A DNA stretch of 64,000 bases, taken from Dermatemys mawii (lineage: Eukaryota; Chordata; Testudines; Dermatemydidae). Of this stretch, positions 35,052 through 47,290 are shown in pieces (the first letter of the stretch is position 1; each line of letters starts with the position of its first letter). Where the stretch lies: positions 14,902,676 to 14,966,675 of the forward strand of contig ML677333.1 of assembly GCA_007922305.1 (NCBI GenBank), read 5' to 3'. The notes beneath the pieces are model-generated. The model saw only the letters and a program-made list of their open reading frames with translations, was not told the DNA's origin and ran no database searches. The translations under genes and the position numbers were made by a program.

Positions 35052-36131
35052 CAGGAACGCCTCACTTAACATTGTAAATTCCTGAAAAATGTGACTTTAA
35101 GTGAATCTAGTTTCCCCATAAGAATTAATGTAAATGAGAGTGGTTAGGTTCCAGGGAAATTTTTTTCACCAAACAAAAGACTAATTATATATATATTATA
35201 TAATATATAAAATATATATATATTAAATTGCTTGTTTAAAACTTATACTGTGTGCATATATAAATTTTAAACAATTTAATATATATATATTTTATATATA
35301 ATATGTATATAGTAAATTGTTATATATTAAATTAAATGATAATGTGTGTGTATATATATATATATACACACACATACACGCACACAGTATAAGTTTTAAA
35401 CAAACAATTTAATAGTGGTACACAGTAATGATGATTGTGAAGCTTGGTTGAGATGGAGGAGTCAGAGGGTGGGATATTTCCCAGGGAATGCCTTACTGCT
35501 AAATGAACTAGCAGTTGACTGAGCTCTCAAGGGTTAACTCTCACTCTGCAGCAGGAAAGAAGGGAGGACAAATGGAGACACACACCCTGTGTGTGTGAGA
35601 GAGAGATTCTCCTTTAAATATGCAGACTCTTAAGTACACTTCCTTGCAGAAACCAGAGAGCTTGCAGAGAGTTCCCTCCGTCATGTGTCCCCCCTGTTCT
35701 ATGGAAGATGGGGTAAGCAGGATGCAGGAGCATGGGAGAGGGGGACACACTGACATTAGCCTCCCTTTTCCTCTCCTCCCCGACCATAGCAAGCAGGAGT
35801 CTCGGGGAGCAGCTCCAAGATAGAGGGCAGGAGCAACACATGACAGTGTGGGGAGGGACAGCTGAAGTGTCGGCAATTGATAGCCTGCTGGGCAGCTGCT
35901 GAACAGGGAACTTAAGGGAGTGGGGAGCTGATCGAGGGCTGCCGGTCCACCCTGGTTCCAAGCCCCCACCAGCTAGCTGTAACGGGCTGCTCTTCCTGCA
36001 AGCAGTGAACAAAGTAAGCGGCTTTCAAACAACGTTTGAAGGGAGCACTGCACAACTTTAAATAAGCATATTCCCTAATTGATCAGCAACGTAACAATGT
36101 TAACTGGAAGACTTTAAGTGAAGAGTTCCTG
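35052..36131. mobile_element. TA-flanked non-autonomous DNA transposon (1.08 kb)
   Basis: The left end caggaacgcctcacttaa and the right end ttaagtgaagagttcctg are inverted, and both sides are flanked by TA (35050-35051 and 36132-36133), as in Tc1/mariner-type insertions. The inside has no transposase. It carries a long (TA)n region (about 35186-35375) bracketed by inverted arms at 35227-35255 and 35380-35412 (acttatactgtgtgc / gcacacagtataagt). The open frames on the minus strand at 35541-36012 are compositional. Confidence 0.75.
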
Positions 36132-36210
36132 TATGAGCAGTTTTAGATATATGGGGCCTTTACAGAGATTATACAGTTGATAAATGAATACATGTTTTAA
36201 GGCAATGGTC

Positions 36211-36386
36211 AAGATTTTCAAAAGTAACTAGTGATTTTCAGTGCCTCAAATTCTGGGCACCCAAAAATTGAGGCCTGATTTTCAGAGGGTAAATGCTCAG
36301 CACTTCTTGAAAATCAGGCATTTCAAGTTGGGCACCCAGAAACTGAGGCATCCAAAATCACTAATTACAACTCTTGGCCAATCTTT
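36211..36386. repeat. Palindromic MITE-like repeat
   Basis: Arms 36211-36262 and 36329-36386 are inverted copies: gattttcagtgcctcaa against actgaggcatccaaaatc, and ctgggcaccc against gggcacccag. The whole element folds as one hairpin. The family name is not asserted. Confidence 0.7.
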
Positions 36387-37766
36387 TTAATCATCATAGT
36401 TATAACTGAAGTGTACACAAAATGGTTTAGGATTTAAATGAATGTTTATTCTGAACACTTCAGGTATAATCCAGTCTCAATTTTTCCTTTTCAACATCAA
36501 TATGGTGTGGCTTACTGTCTTTTATTTGTAGTTTTTCATTTTATGTCAAGAGCCCAGGAATAGTGGAAACAAAGATTTTGAAAGACAAACATAAAAAAAA
36601 ACCCTGCTTCACTTTAAATAATTAGAAGATCTCTGTAATAGAGTTTGACTGTCTACTTTTGGGATGCATTGGAATCCACCCTTCAGAGGATAGATAACAA
36701 GTTTGCATCAATCAGTAAACAAAAACTGTCTCATCTAAAGGGGAAAAGGCACCTTTTGGAAATGGGTAGCCAAATTAAATACTCTTCAGTGAATTAATTT
36801 AGCTGTATTCAATAGGGAATATGCATACATAACTGACCACATCCATCTTTGAGACTGTGGTGTTTCGTTATGGGCACTGAATATAGGAGATACTTATTTT
36901 AGACATCGTGTTATTCAGCATTAATCATGTATGGCAACTTCACAAAATCCTAGTACATAGAAAAGAATCTTGTGAAGAGCTGTTAGTAATATTTAATAAA
37001 TCACAAGACCTTAGTAGTAGTAGTAGAGAGGGGGTAAGAAAAGTACAGTCCGCAGGTAAGATCCTTCCTATGGCTTTTTGCACATGCTCTCGCTTGCTAA
37101 AGAGAGCATGAACACTTTTTGAGGAAAAAAGGAACAGAATCAGAAAAATTTAAAAAATGCATGTAGGACCAAGAGCAAGGTGGAAGAGAAAGGATAAGTG
37201 AAAGAGAAGGAGAGAAGAGGTGAGGAACAGAGTTCATATTCTTAATCTGAGAGTCTGATATTTCTGAAACCAGCTAAATACAATGCAAGTTTCAGTAGTA
37301 TATATTGCACACTAATGCTTTTAATTATTTTCAAAATTCTCCCTCACAATTTTGTTGGCAATGAAATGTCCTTGAAATGTAAGTGAAAATTTTTTTATAT
37401 ACATATGTAAATACATGTGTGTATGAGAGAAAAACCTAAACTCAATACACCAGATGAATTTAATAATTATGAAGTGTTTTCAAAAAGGATAAACTTTAAC
37501 TGTTTTGATAAAATACAGATTTATATGTTATTTCTTTTTGCAGTGGAACAGAAATGACTGTGTTTGTGAAGTTGATGAATGTGTGTGAATACAAACATGA
37601 CTTAAGTATTTATACAGATCTTTTAAATGGCTATTTAAGAATTGAACTGCCATGATGCATTACAGACAAAAGTTTTTCATTCATGCGTATACTTTTGCTT
37701 CTGGTTATATTAAAATAACGAGGATAATAATAAAAGGTTTTGTTTTATTGTTTTTTTTTTTTCCAG
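36387..37766. other. Intron, unassigned
   Basis: AT-rich intron ending in a strong T-run acceptor (tttttttttttccag). No coding or RNA gene is seen. Confidence 0.5.
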
Positions 37767-39038
37767 TCACAAACTCGCAGAACCCCAAGTCTTTCAAGTC
37801 TCAATTCTCAAGATTCTAGTGTTGAAATCTCAAAGCTTACTGATAAGGTGCAGGCAGAATACAGAGATGCATATAGAGAATATATTGCTCAAATGTCACA
37901 GCTAGAAGGGGGTGCAAGTTCAACCACTGTAAGTGGCAGATCTTCCCCACATAGCACAGCAGCTTTCTATATGGGGCAGAGCACATCAGGGGGTTCCCTC
38001 CATTCCAGCACAGAACAAGAAAAAGGAAAGGAGAGTGAACAGAAACAAGATGATGGACGAAAGCCCTTTCTGATGAAGAGGGGTGATGTTGTAGATTACA
38101 GTACTTCAGGTGTTTCCACTAATGATGCATCTCCATTAGATCCGATCACTGAAGAAGATGAAAAATCTGATCAGTCTGGTTCCAAGCTTCTTCCAGGAAA
38201 GAAATCTTCAGAAAGAACAAGCATTTTCCAGGCAGCCGATTTAAAATTAAAAGGAGTTACTTTGCGCTATCAGAAACTGCCAAGTGACGAAGATGAGTCT
38301 GGAACAGAAGAATCAGATAACACTCCACTTCTCAAGGAAGGAAAGGACAAGAAAATGGATGGGAAAGTGGACAAGCAACCAAAATCCCCAGAACATGGAT
38401 CTGAGCCTATTAGAACCTTCATCAAAGCAAAGGAGTATTTGACAGACGCCCTTTTAGACAAAAAAGATTCCTCTGACTCTGGTGTGAGGTCCAGTGAAAG
38501 TTCTCCAAACCACTCCCTCCACAATGATGGAGCGGATGATTCACAGCTTGAAAAAGCAAATCTCATTGAGCTTGAAGATGACAGCCACAGTGGAAAGAGA
38601 GGAATTCCACACAGTCTGAGTGGCCTTCAAGATCCAGCTGTGGCACGCATGTCAATTTGCTCAGAAGACAAGAAAAGCCCTTCAGAGAGCAGCTTAATAG
38701 CAAGCAGTCCTGAAGAGAACTGGCTTGCTTGCCAGAAAGTCTATAATCTAAACAGAACACCTAGTACAGTCACCCTAAATAATAACAGTGCTCCAGCCAC
38801 TCGAGCTAATCAAAATTTTGAAGAAACTGAAGGTATTGGAGATTCTCCTCAGATCATCCTGCGCCCTGGCTCCAGCTCCAACTCAACTGCAATTCAGAAT
38901 GAAAACCTAAAAAGCGTGGCTCACAAGCGAAGCCAGCGTTCAAGTTATACCAGGCTTTCAAAAGATTCTTCAGAGCTCCATGGTGTTACAGCCTCAGATG
39001 CTGCAGGTTTTGGAGAAGAGAGAGAGAGTATTCTGTGA
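37767..39038 (+). CDS. KIDINS220: KIDINS220 last coding exon (C-terminal tail, ESIL end)
   Basis: A 1272-bp terminal exon: 423 residues plus TGA (39036-39038). It opens SQTRRTPSLSSLNSQDSS, followed by EISKLTDK and KVQAEYRDAYREYIAQMSQL. The kinesin light chain-interacting motif reported for the rat protein should fall at this start (established knowledge; position inferred). Further on are RGDVVDYSTSGVSTNDASPL, LRYQKLPSDEDESGTEESDN, FIKAKEYLTDALLDKKDSSD, LPHSLSGL-type text and SVAHKRSQRSSYTRLSKD. The tail is rich in Ser, Asp and Glu and is probably disordered. It ends GEERESIL, the class I PDZ ligand that binds synaptic PDZ proteins such as syntrophins. Length and end match the vertebrate family. 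Part of it is copied antisense at 13244-13470. Confidence 0.97.
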   Translation, partial: SQTRRTPSLSSLNSQDSSVEISKLTDKVQAEYRDAYREYIAQMSQLEGGASSTTVSGRSSPHSTAAFYMGQSTSGGSLHSSTEQEKGKESEQKQDDGRKPFLMKRGDVVDYSTSGVSTNDASPLDPITEEDEKSDQSGSKLLPGKKSSERTSIFQAADLKLKGVTLRYQKLPSDEDESGTEESDNTPLLKEGKDKKMDGKVDKQPKSPEHGSEPIRTFIKAKEYLTDALLDKKDSSDSGVRSSESSPNHSLHNDGADDSQLEKANLIELEDDSHSGKRGIPHSLSGLQDPAVARMSICSEDKKSPSESSLIASSPEENWLACQKVYNLNRTPSTVTLNNNSAPATRANQNFEETEGIGDSPQIILRPGSSSNSTAIQNENLKSVAHKRSQRSSYTRLSKDSSELHGVTASDAAGFGEERESIL

Positions 39039-39671
39039 AAGGATCAAACAGAATTAAAACAGAGCATGTCTGTATGTCATAATTTTCTTAAAATCCCTGG
39101 TTTGTCAGTTCATGATCATGTTAGACACTTTTTATCTCTTTCAATAGCCTCCACTAACAAACTCTGGATTTTTTTTTCCAGTCAGTTTTTTTTTTTTTGA
39201 AAGAAAAAATAACCTACACTATAAAATATTTCACTATCCTGTCCCCTAATCTATACTGCTAGTAAATATACTGCTCTCTTCCATGAATGAAAGCAGTACT
39301 TGTTTTTCTACATGGGAATCAAATTCCTTGCTAAAGAATTTTTGGGGAAAAGATGTTTTAGGATTAAGTAGGTCAGCAGTATTTCATATAAAAGTAAAAC
39401 ATAGACATTAAATGTCTTCTGCAATACACAAAACTCACATTTTGTTTTCCTTCTAAAATTTTCAATTAAATACAATATTTTTCTAAAAGTAAGCTATCAT
39501 GTGTTACCATCTGAATTTACAGAAGCCAGAAGACAATATTAAAATCCCTCAGACCCTTGGTAACATGAAATTTCATACTTTTCATTAACTAGATGATCTC
39601 CAAAAGTTTGTGTAACATCTGAAATAGAACATGTTGGTTAAGTGTTAAGATACATGATTGGCTAACTACAT

Positions 39672-41610
39672 GGAATTATAGAATATCATGGTTGGAAGGG
39701 ACCTCAGAAGGTCATCTAGTCCAACCCCCGGCTCAAAGCAGGACCAGCCCCAACTAAATCATCCCAGCCAGGGCTTTGTCAAGCCTGACCTTTAAAACCA
39801 CTAAGGAAGGAGATTCTGCCACCTCCCTAGGTAACCCATTCCAGTGCTTCTCACCCCCCTCCCAGTGAAAAAGTTTTTCCTAATATCCAACCTAAACCTC
39901 CCACTTTGCAACTTGAGACCATTACTCCTTGTTCTGTCATCTGCTACCACTGAGAACAGTCTAGATCCATCCTCTTTGGAACCTCCTTTCAGGTAGTTGA
40001 AAGCTGCTATTCAAATCCCCCCCTCATTCTTCTCTTCTGTAGACTAAACAATCCCAGTTTCCTCAGCCTCATAAGTCATGTGCTCCAGCTCCTTAATAAT
40101 TTTTGTTGCCCTCCTCTGGACTCTTTCCAGTTTTTCCACATCTTTCTTGTAGTGTGGGCCCCCAAACTGGACACAGTACTCCAAATGAAGCCTCACCAAT
40201 GTCGAATAGAGGGAAATGATCACGTCCCTCGATCTGCTGGTAATGCCCCTACTTATACAGCCCAAAATGCTGTTATCCTTCTTGGCAACAAGGGCACACT
40301 GTTGACTCATGTCCATCTTCTCATCCACTGTAACCCCTAGGTCCTTTTCTGCAGAACTGCAGTCTAGCCATTTGGTCCCTAGTCTGTAGCAATGCATGGG
40401 ATTCTTCCATCATAAGTGCAGGACTCTGCACATCTCTTTGAACCTCATCAGAGGCCCAGTCCTCTAATTTGTCCAGGTCCATCTGTATCCTATCCCTATC
40501 CTCCAGCATATCTACCACTCCTCCCAGTTTAGTGTCATCTGCAAACTTGCTGAGGGTGCAGTCCATGCCATCTTCCAGATCATTAATGAAGATATTGAAC
40601 AAAACCAGCCCCAGGACTGACCCATGAGGCACTAGGCTTGATACCAGCTGCCAACTAGACATGGAGCCATTGATCACTACTCGCTGAGCCTGACGATTCA
40701 ACAAGCTTTCTGTCCACTGTAGGTCCATTCATCCAGCCCATAGTACTTTAATTTGCTGGCAAGAATACTGTCGGAGAACGTATCAAAAGCTTTGCTAAAG
40801 TCAAGGAATAACACATCCACTACTTCCCCTCATCCACAGAGCCAGTTATCTCATCACGGAAGGCAATTAGGTTAGTCAGGCAAGACTTGCCCTTCGTGAA
40901 TCCATGCTAACTGTTCCTGATCACTTTCCTCTCCTCTGCTTCAGAATTGATTCCTTGAGGGACCTGCTCCATGATTTTTCCAGGGACTGAGGTGAGGCTG
41001 ACTGGTCTGTAGTTCTCCGGATCCTCCTCCTTTCCTTTTTTTTAAACATGGTCACTACATTAGCCTTTTTCCTGTCATCTGGGACCTCCCCCAATCACCA
41101 TGAATTTTCAGAGAAATGGCCAATGGCTCTGCAATCACATCGACCAACTCCTTTAGCATCCTTGGGTGCAGCGTATCTGGCCCCGTGGACTTGTGCTCAG
41201 CCAGCTTTTCTAAATAGTCCTGAACCACTTCTTTCCCCACAGAGGGCTGTTCACCTCCTCCCCATGCTGTGCTTCCCAGTGCAGTAGTCTGGGAACTGAC
41301 TTTGTTCGTGAAAACAGAGGCAAAAAAAGCATTGAATAAATTTGCTTTTTCCACATCCTCTTTCACTAGATTGCCTCCCTCATTCAGTAAGGGGCCCACA
41401 CTTTCCTTGACTACTACTACTTGTTAACGTACCTGAAGAAATCCTTCTTGTTACACTTAACATCCTTTGTTAGCTGCAACTCCCAAGTGTGATTTGGCCT
41501 TCCTGATTTCACTCCTGCATGCCTGAACAATATTTTTATACTCTTCTCTGACCATTTGTCCAAATCTGTTAGTTCTATAATTGCCTTTGTTTCTGGCAAT
41601 TTTATTTGTG
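39672..41610 (-). mobile_element. CR1 LINE, antisense, about 1.9 kb
   Basis: The low-coordinate end is the CR1 3' UTR in reverse (tggttggaagggacctcag, catctagtccaacccc). Above it the minus strand holds CR1 ORF2 in broken frames: [62 protein letters not shown] (RT motif C region) and STGPDTLHPRMLKEL. It is 5' truncated near 41610 and dead, opposite to KIDINS220. Confidence 0.92.
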
Positions 41611-42095
41611 CATTATGCTGATAAGCTTTGTAGAGGACATTGTCTGGATATAGTGTTAGAATTAACAGATATTTAGTATGTAATGTTCTCTCGTTGATTT
41701 AGTGAGTGCTCTATTGTTGGTATGTAATTTCACAATCGTTGCACTAAGTAGTTGTAACTGCTGTTACATCAGGACAATGTTCACATGTAATGTCTGAATT
41801 TATGAGGTATTGTTCTGCATGCTCCTTCACTAATATATTGTTTTTCCCTGGTTATAGAAAGGAAAAAGTAATTAGTGTTTGCCATTTTAAAAGTAATATT
41901 TAAAAATCAGAAGTTCAATGATAATATAATGTACCAACTTTGTTATGTTAGAGCTAGAGTATTTAATTGTTTGTGTTTCTGTCAGCTGAATAATGTATCT
42001 GAATGTCATCATAGCAAATACTTTGTACTGTATATGAAATTTGCATGATTTGGAAACTTGTTCGATCAAATGTACTCCAGTAGTATAGAAGGAAT

Positions 42096-42105
42096 AATAA
42101 ATAAA
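42096..42105 (+). promoter_or_regulatory. Candidate KIDINS220 polyadenylation signals
   Basis: Two overlapping AATAAA hexamers (aataaataaa), followed about 20 bases later by a T/G-rich tract. This is the best poly(A) signal cluster downstream of the stop codon. Confidence 0.6.
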
Positions 42106-42125
42106 TTGGCATTTTGCTTTTGTGT

Positions 42126-43164
42126 CTGTTTGTTTATTATAGTGATTGTTTCCTCATTTGACCAAAAAAATCAAATGTACTTGCAAAGATGTTGTGATTA
42201 AACCAATTTATTAATTTAATAATGATTAATGCTTTACAAAGTAGTATTTTTCATTAATAGAATCCCCTTAATAAACATCAAGGTACAAGAAAACATATTT
42301 GATCCATGAAACAGGCAAACTTGGATCATTTTTTAGTAATTAGTACATGCATGAAGAATGTTAACCTCCCTCTGCTTTAAAATATTCTGAAGTCGTAATA
42401 TATGTTTTTCATAAGTCACTTTGCTTTAGCTAGAAATTTTTTGTAATGTGTTCAGTGCATCGTCAGTCAGATTCATGTGGGAATGGTCTCTGTTATCCAT
42501 ATTGAGAAAATGCATTTCTGTGCCAGAGTCAACAGAAAGAGGAGGTTGGCTGTATCTATTTCTTTAGTTTTCCATTTCCACAGCATTAACAATACTGAAC
42601 AGTTGGTATGTTAACACCATAGAATTCTATTAAACTTGTACATAAGACTGTGTCATTTCAATTGTATATTTCCCAAAATATTACCATTTTGTTGGAATAT
42701 CTTGTGTACACTATTATTTTTATGTCTATTGTAAAGATTTTGAGAAATGCTCCATTTTCAACTAACTTTACAGAAAATAGTTTCATAATCTTTGCTAAAT
42801 TTTTTGAATTATTTTTTAGTTCAGGTCCCTTTTCTATATTTTACATATCTCTGACTGTACATCACTGATTCCCTGTGCAACAACGTATAGTCTCTTTTTT
42901 GGAAAGACAGTTACAAAAATTGTTTGAAAGTGAAGGAAGAGAGGCACATCCTCCTTTTTTAAGACAACTTGGCAGTATTACAGAAAGCTACTGTCTGTCT
43001 CACAAGCCTTGTTATTTCTGTAACTTGTCGAATAATCTAATTGGAGCAAATGTCAGATGGTCTTCACATAATTTTAAACCTTTAATACTCCAGAAGAAAG
43101 TCTCATCTGCCAGCCTCATGGAAGGCTGAGTCTTTCTATTTGGAATGAAATATGAGATGCCATG

Positions 43165-43200
<36 letters not shown>

Positions 43201-44440
43201 ATAGGACTTCTGCACAATATAGCTTCCATTGTCCAGCCTTACTAAAGACAATTGTTTGATAATTGACAGTTGAAACAGTAGGAGCTAAGTGGCTAGCAAG
43301 GTAAGTGTCAATAGATAGCTTAACATTTCTGAATTTTATGCATTTCTGAATTGATCCAGTTACTAAATTGATTCAGCTAGTTTTTAGCATAGTGGGATAT
43401 TAAGAACTAAGACTGCACATGGCTATCTCCTGTCTTACATTGTTGAAGCTATTCAAGTGAGCAAAGAGATTATTTCCTTTGGGGGTGGAGGGAAGTGGAA
43501 TAAATTAAAAATAGCCCAAGATCTTAATGTAGGAAACAAAAGCGTGAAATTTGTTGACTGTGTTGTGACTTTTTAATGGTGACAACTGTACATATGTATA
43601 GGAAACTTTATCCCGTGTTCCTGGGGAAATTGAAACAACATAAATCATTATTCACAAGTGGATTATCTGAGCAGTGCGTAAAATCTCTGGGCCCAGTTTT
43701 CAGACATACTAAGTTCCTGCAACTCCAGTTGAAGTCCTAAGGAACTGGAGGTGTTGCGAACATCAGGCCCTTCACTATTTGTAGGTCTGTTCCATTTCTT
43801 CATCCTTCTAAGTGAGGCTTCGCTAATGTAAATGAGAATTGCATATGTTTTCCAAAGTACAATTATAGTCTCCCACACAGATTTATTTAACTAAAATTAT
43901 GCAAATTTTGATTATTATTTTTTTAAAAAAATAATTCTGATTTACTCCATATTGACATCACAGGTACATTCTTATGAACTCAGCAGCCAAGATGGTCCAT
44001 TGTATTTTTTATTTTATAGTGTCTGAAAACATACTAGATGCTAACAGAAAACAAAGAAAAGTGTGACTCCCATGTTCTAAAGAGTTCATAATGTAAATAT
44101 TAATTAGGGATTCAAAGTTGGGATGGTCAGAATAAAGGAGGGCTTGGTGTAAAAGAGGATGTGGATTACAGAAATATGTTAATACAGTTGCTAATTTCAG
44201 ACATGTATACATCATAATGGTTCAGTTCCGGGTTCTTTATTTATATAACATACAAGGAAGGCAAGATATAAGATATGACAAAGTTTATGGTAAATGAACA
44301 GATAATGGAGTAATAATTGTTATATAGTCAAATAAATTTTTTAATCAGAGTATCTTATTGATTTTTACAGGTTGAATCTAAATAAAATAAAGAGAGGAGA
44401 ACTGCCTCCATAGGGGGGAAGAGGAAAAAAAGGAGAAGGA
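42126..44440. other. Intergenic, unassigned
   Basis: No gene is recognised. It includes an A32 tract at 43167-43198. The roughly 300 bases before that tract read like UTR and could be a processed copy, but no parent gene is recognised. Confidence 0.4.
43167..43198 (+). repeat. Poly(A) tract, about 32 A
   Basis: A continuous A run after atgccatgctt. It could be the tail of a retroposed sequence lying to its left, but there is no target duplication I can confirm. Confidence 0.8.
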
Positions 44441-44451
44441 AAGGGAAGGAA

Positions 44452-44477
44452 GGAGAGAGAGAGAGAGAGAGAGAGAG
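44452..44477. repeat. (GA)n microsatellite
   Basis: About thirteen ga repeats at the end of a purine-rich stretch (44400-44477). Confidence 0.85.
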
Positions 44478-44940
44478 TTTTCAAAGATACAGGAAAGTAG
44501 TAAAAGTAAAGTCCGCCTAGGACATAATGGGTGTATATAGTTACTGTTGTACATAATCTGTCTCTCACATGGAAATATTGCAAAAATCTAAAAATAAAAC
44601 AATTTATATTCCTGAAACTTTTTATTTTTGTATGACTTCATTTCCAGAGCTACTAGCTAGCTCGGTTGATTGAACAATCATGGACACAGAAGGCCATAAA
44701 TATTCTCCAGTGTTAAAATGTGAGCTCTGTGAGTTTGGAAATCAGCATTGGTGGGAACCCAAGAGTTCCATGAAGAATGGGCAATGCTCAAAATGAATTT
44801 TTAAAAAAGTAAATGAAAACTATGAGAGCAAGATTATTGCTGGTATTCAGGTCTTTCTAGAACATCATTATTATGTGAGTAATTTCTATAGCATATGTGG
44901 TCACTTAGACTGGCAGCTTCAAAGGCATCCAAGACCATAT
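44478..44940. other. Intergenic, unassigned
   Basis: Nothing recognisable in this stretch. Confidence 0.4.
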
Positions 44941-45219
44941 GGGTGTGTCTACAATGCAATTAAAAACCCATGATTGGCCCATGTCAGCTGACTCGAGCAT
45001 CTGGGGCTTGTGTTAAGGGATTGTTTTACTGTGGTGTACATGCTCAGGCAGGAGCCACGCTCTGCGAACCTTCCGGCTCACAGGGTTTCATATCTCAGGC
45101 TCCATCTCAAACCTGAATGTCTATGCCACAATTAAACAGCCCCTTAACATGAACTCCAGGTCCCTAAGTGAGCTGATACAGGCCAACCTGGGGTTTGTAA
45201 TTGCAGTGTAGACATACCC
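44941..45219. mobile_element. MITE, complete, 279 bp
   Basis: The left end gggtgtgtctacaatgcaat and the right end ttgcagtgtagacataccc are inverted over about 28 bases with a few mismatches. It is flanked by atat on both sides (44937-44940 and 45220-45223). It is non-coding. The same family forms the fragment at 1-120. Superfamily not assigned. Confidence 0.75.
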
Positions 45220-45668
45220 ATATTCTTAGTTTACCTATTTATCCAATATAGGCATAGTGCAATATTTTTTGTGTGTTTTGTTTTGTCAGCTCAACTGTTG
45301 AAGACCCGAAGAGGCTTTTTTAAAATACTTTTGCTTATGCTTGACCATTTTTGTCATCAGTCAGTTTTGGGCTTAAGATCTGTACCATAAGTTCTTGTTA
45401 AGGGTTCTAGATGTTACTGTGGTATTTCTAAGGAAAATAATATATGGATATTCTCAGTTTCTTGCATAAAATCACAACTTTAATACACATTTAAATATTT
45501 CTGGGTGTCTGAAGTCGATAGTTTTGTACAAATATACTGAATAGTAAGTGTGATACAGGAGATTTTTCCCTACTTTGACCTTGTATAAAGATTGCAGCAT
45601 GCAGATCAGAGACAGGCACAGAGATACTGAGAAGCAGAGAAAGGGAAGGTGATAGATATGATAGATAT
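45220..45668. other. Intergenic, unassigned
   Basis: No gene or repeat recognised. Confidence 0.4.
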
Positions 45669-46374
45669 TGTGAAAATTCACCTCTCCCAGTTAGCATAAC
45701 AAAAGTAGTGTCAGTATAATAATGCTTTAGTTTGCAGAGAACAGTAGTTAGTTTTAGATTTGAAGTTTTAGATAAGTTAGAGGTAATGATAGTTTATAGC
45801 TAAAATTTCAAAATGGCAGCCACACTGTTTTTGTATTAGAAACATCAAAAATGGAGGACACCATAAATTGACCAATAGCAGATAAGAAATGGGTGAAATA
45901 AAGTTCAAATGGGGATGACTCAACTTACTGCAGAATACCTGAAGGAAGAGGTTAGGAGGAGGATCAGCTCAAATGATACTCAGATTTGATAAGATGAATA
46001 GTTGCCACCCATGCAGGGATGCTAATTAGTGAACTCGAGATAACAACCAATCAGAGAAGGCCAGAAACTGAATAAAATGCAACAGCCAGCAGGCTGGGGG
46101 GGCAGGGGGGTGTTGCGAAAACAGGAAGAAGGAGAGCAGAAGATCGAGAGTAGCAGGAGAAAACAACCGAGAACAAATAGAAGAGGACAGCAGCAGCAGC
46201 TATTAATTGACCAGAGACTACCATTCTAACAGAGCAGAGGAACCAAGACAGTTCAGAGGGACTTAGGAAGATCAAGTGCAGGTCTGACTCTTTCTCTTTC
46301 TTGAAAGAGTGATTGCGTGTGTATGTAAATAAAGCTGAAGCTTGTGTTTGAATGAAATACACCCCAGCTATTCT
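45669..46374 (+). mobile_element. LTR-like promoter/poly(A) segment
   Basis: The order of signals suits an LTR: CCAAT box (caaccaatcagag, about 46047), a TATA-like aataaaatgc at about 46070, a purine-rich R-like stretch, AATAAA at about 46328 and a CA end (ctattctgtgaaca). The left boundary and target duplication are not certain, and no retroviral genes follow. Confidence 0.4.
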
Positions 46375-46804
46375 GTGAACATCTGGCCAGCACTTGCAGA
46401 ATATTAACTATATTAATGTTCTTTAATGTTATAGTGTAATACTATGTTGTACATGTACATAGGGAATTTGTATGCTGCATTGTAATGAGCCTGTCACGTT
46501 ATTGTATTAAAAGCCTCATGCATATGTATGAAAAGGTCAGTGTGTACCAATATTGCAACATTGTATTTGCCATCCAGTCTGTGTAGTCTCTAGTGCCATT
46601 TGAATGTATGATCTTTAAGTGCAATGTAAGTGTGCCTTACTACCTATTATATACTGTAATGCTTTCTTTCTTGCTCTACTGGATATATTGTAACTGCTTA
46701 TGTTCTTTCAATAAATAAGATTTTTGTCTTCAAAAATTACTGCTTGTATGTCAATTCTTTGAGACGAAAGCTGTCCCCATGTTTCCAAAGGGTTAGCAGT
46801 ATTC

Positions 46805-46867
46805 TCTTAACAGTGCAAATAAAATTGCGAGTAATCGTGATTAATTTTATTGAGTTAATCATGTGAG
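46805..46867. repeat. hAT right-end fragment beside hAT left end
   Basis: ttgcgagtaatcgtgattaa and gagttaatcatgtgagtta resemble the right terminus of the hAT copy at 49910-49990, in the same direction, but lack its last about 25 bases. It abuts the left terminus starting at 46868. Confidence 0.5.
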
Positions 46868-46883
46868 TTAGGGCTGTCAATCG

Positions 46884-47012
46884 CATGCATCAGATGAAGT
46901 GGGTATTCACCCATGAAAGCTTATGATCTAATACATCTGTTAGTCTATAAGGTGCCACAGGACTCTTTGTCGCTTTTACAGATCCAGACTAACACGGCTA
47001 CCCCTCTGATAC
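46884..47012. repeat. Short reptilian interspersed repeat inside hAT end
   Basis: gcatcagatgaagtgggtat, acatctgttagtctataagg and gactaacacggctacccctc match a widespread amniote repeat whose text I recognise but whose class I do not assert. It splits the hAT left terminus between caatcgc and tgattaatcacag. Confidence 0.7.
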
Positions 47013-47290
47013 TGATTAATCACAGTTATTTTAAATTATAGTACAGAAAACAAAGAGGCTTCAAGTTTTTCCCATTTAGTGATTTCCTTCTGCTATGAAG
47101 GATCAGATTGTACAGTGGAAAACTTCTCTCTGGATCTGCAAAATTTGATACAGCATTTATGCAATTCAAAGCCAACTTGGCGATATTTGGAATTCTCTGT
47201 TATTGAAAGCCGAAACACTTGAACGTCTGCAAAAGCGGTGTGACTTTGAATAGCTTCAGGCACAATCTTTTCCCTGTACAATTTTAGCTC

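Larger units (their letters stand above)
39039..42125 (+). other. KIDINS220: KIDINS220 3' UTR (probable extent)
   Basis: The UTR runs from the TGA to a likely cleavage site just after the overlapping AATAAA signals at 42096-42105, followed by a T/GT-rich element (tttgcttttgtgtctgtttg). A weaker ATTAAA near 39465 could give a short form. If the long form is real, it includes the antisense CR1 at 39672-41610. The UTR end is inferred from signals only. Confidence 0.55.

Noticed and set aside
35186..35375. Regularly repeated short units, CRISPR-like at first sight
   Set aside because: They are plain TA/GT dinucleotide runs in a vertebrate transposon, without spacers.
35541..36012. Two overlapping open frames of 132-142 codons
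   Set aside because: They are inside the TA-flanked non-autonomous transposon, overlap in different frames and match no transposase that I know.
42875..43129. 84-codon open frame before a 32-A tract, possible retrogene
   Set aside because: No parent protein recognised and no target duplication found; kept only as unassigned text.
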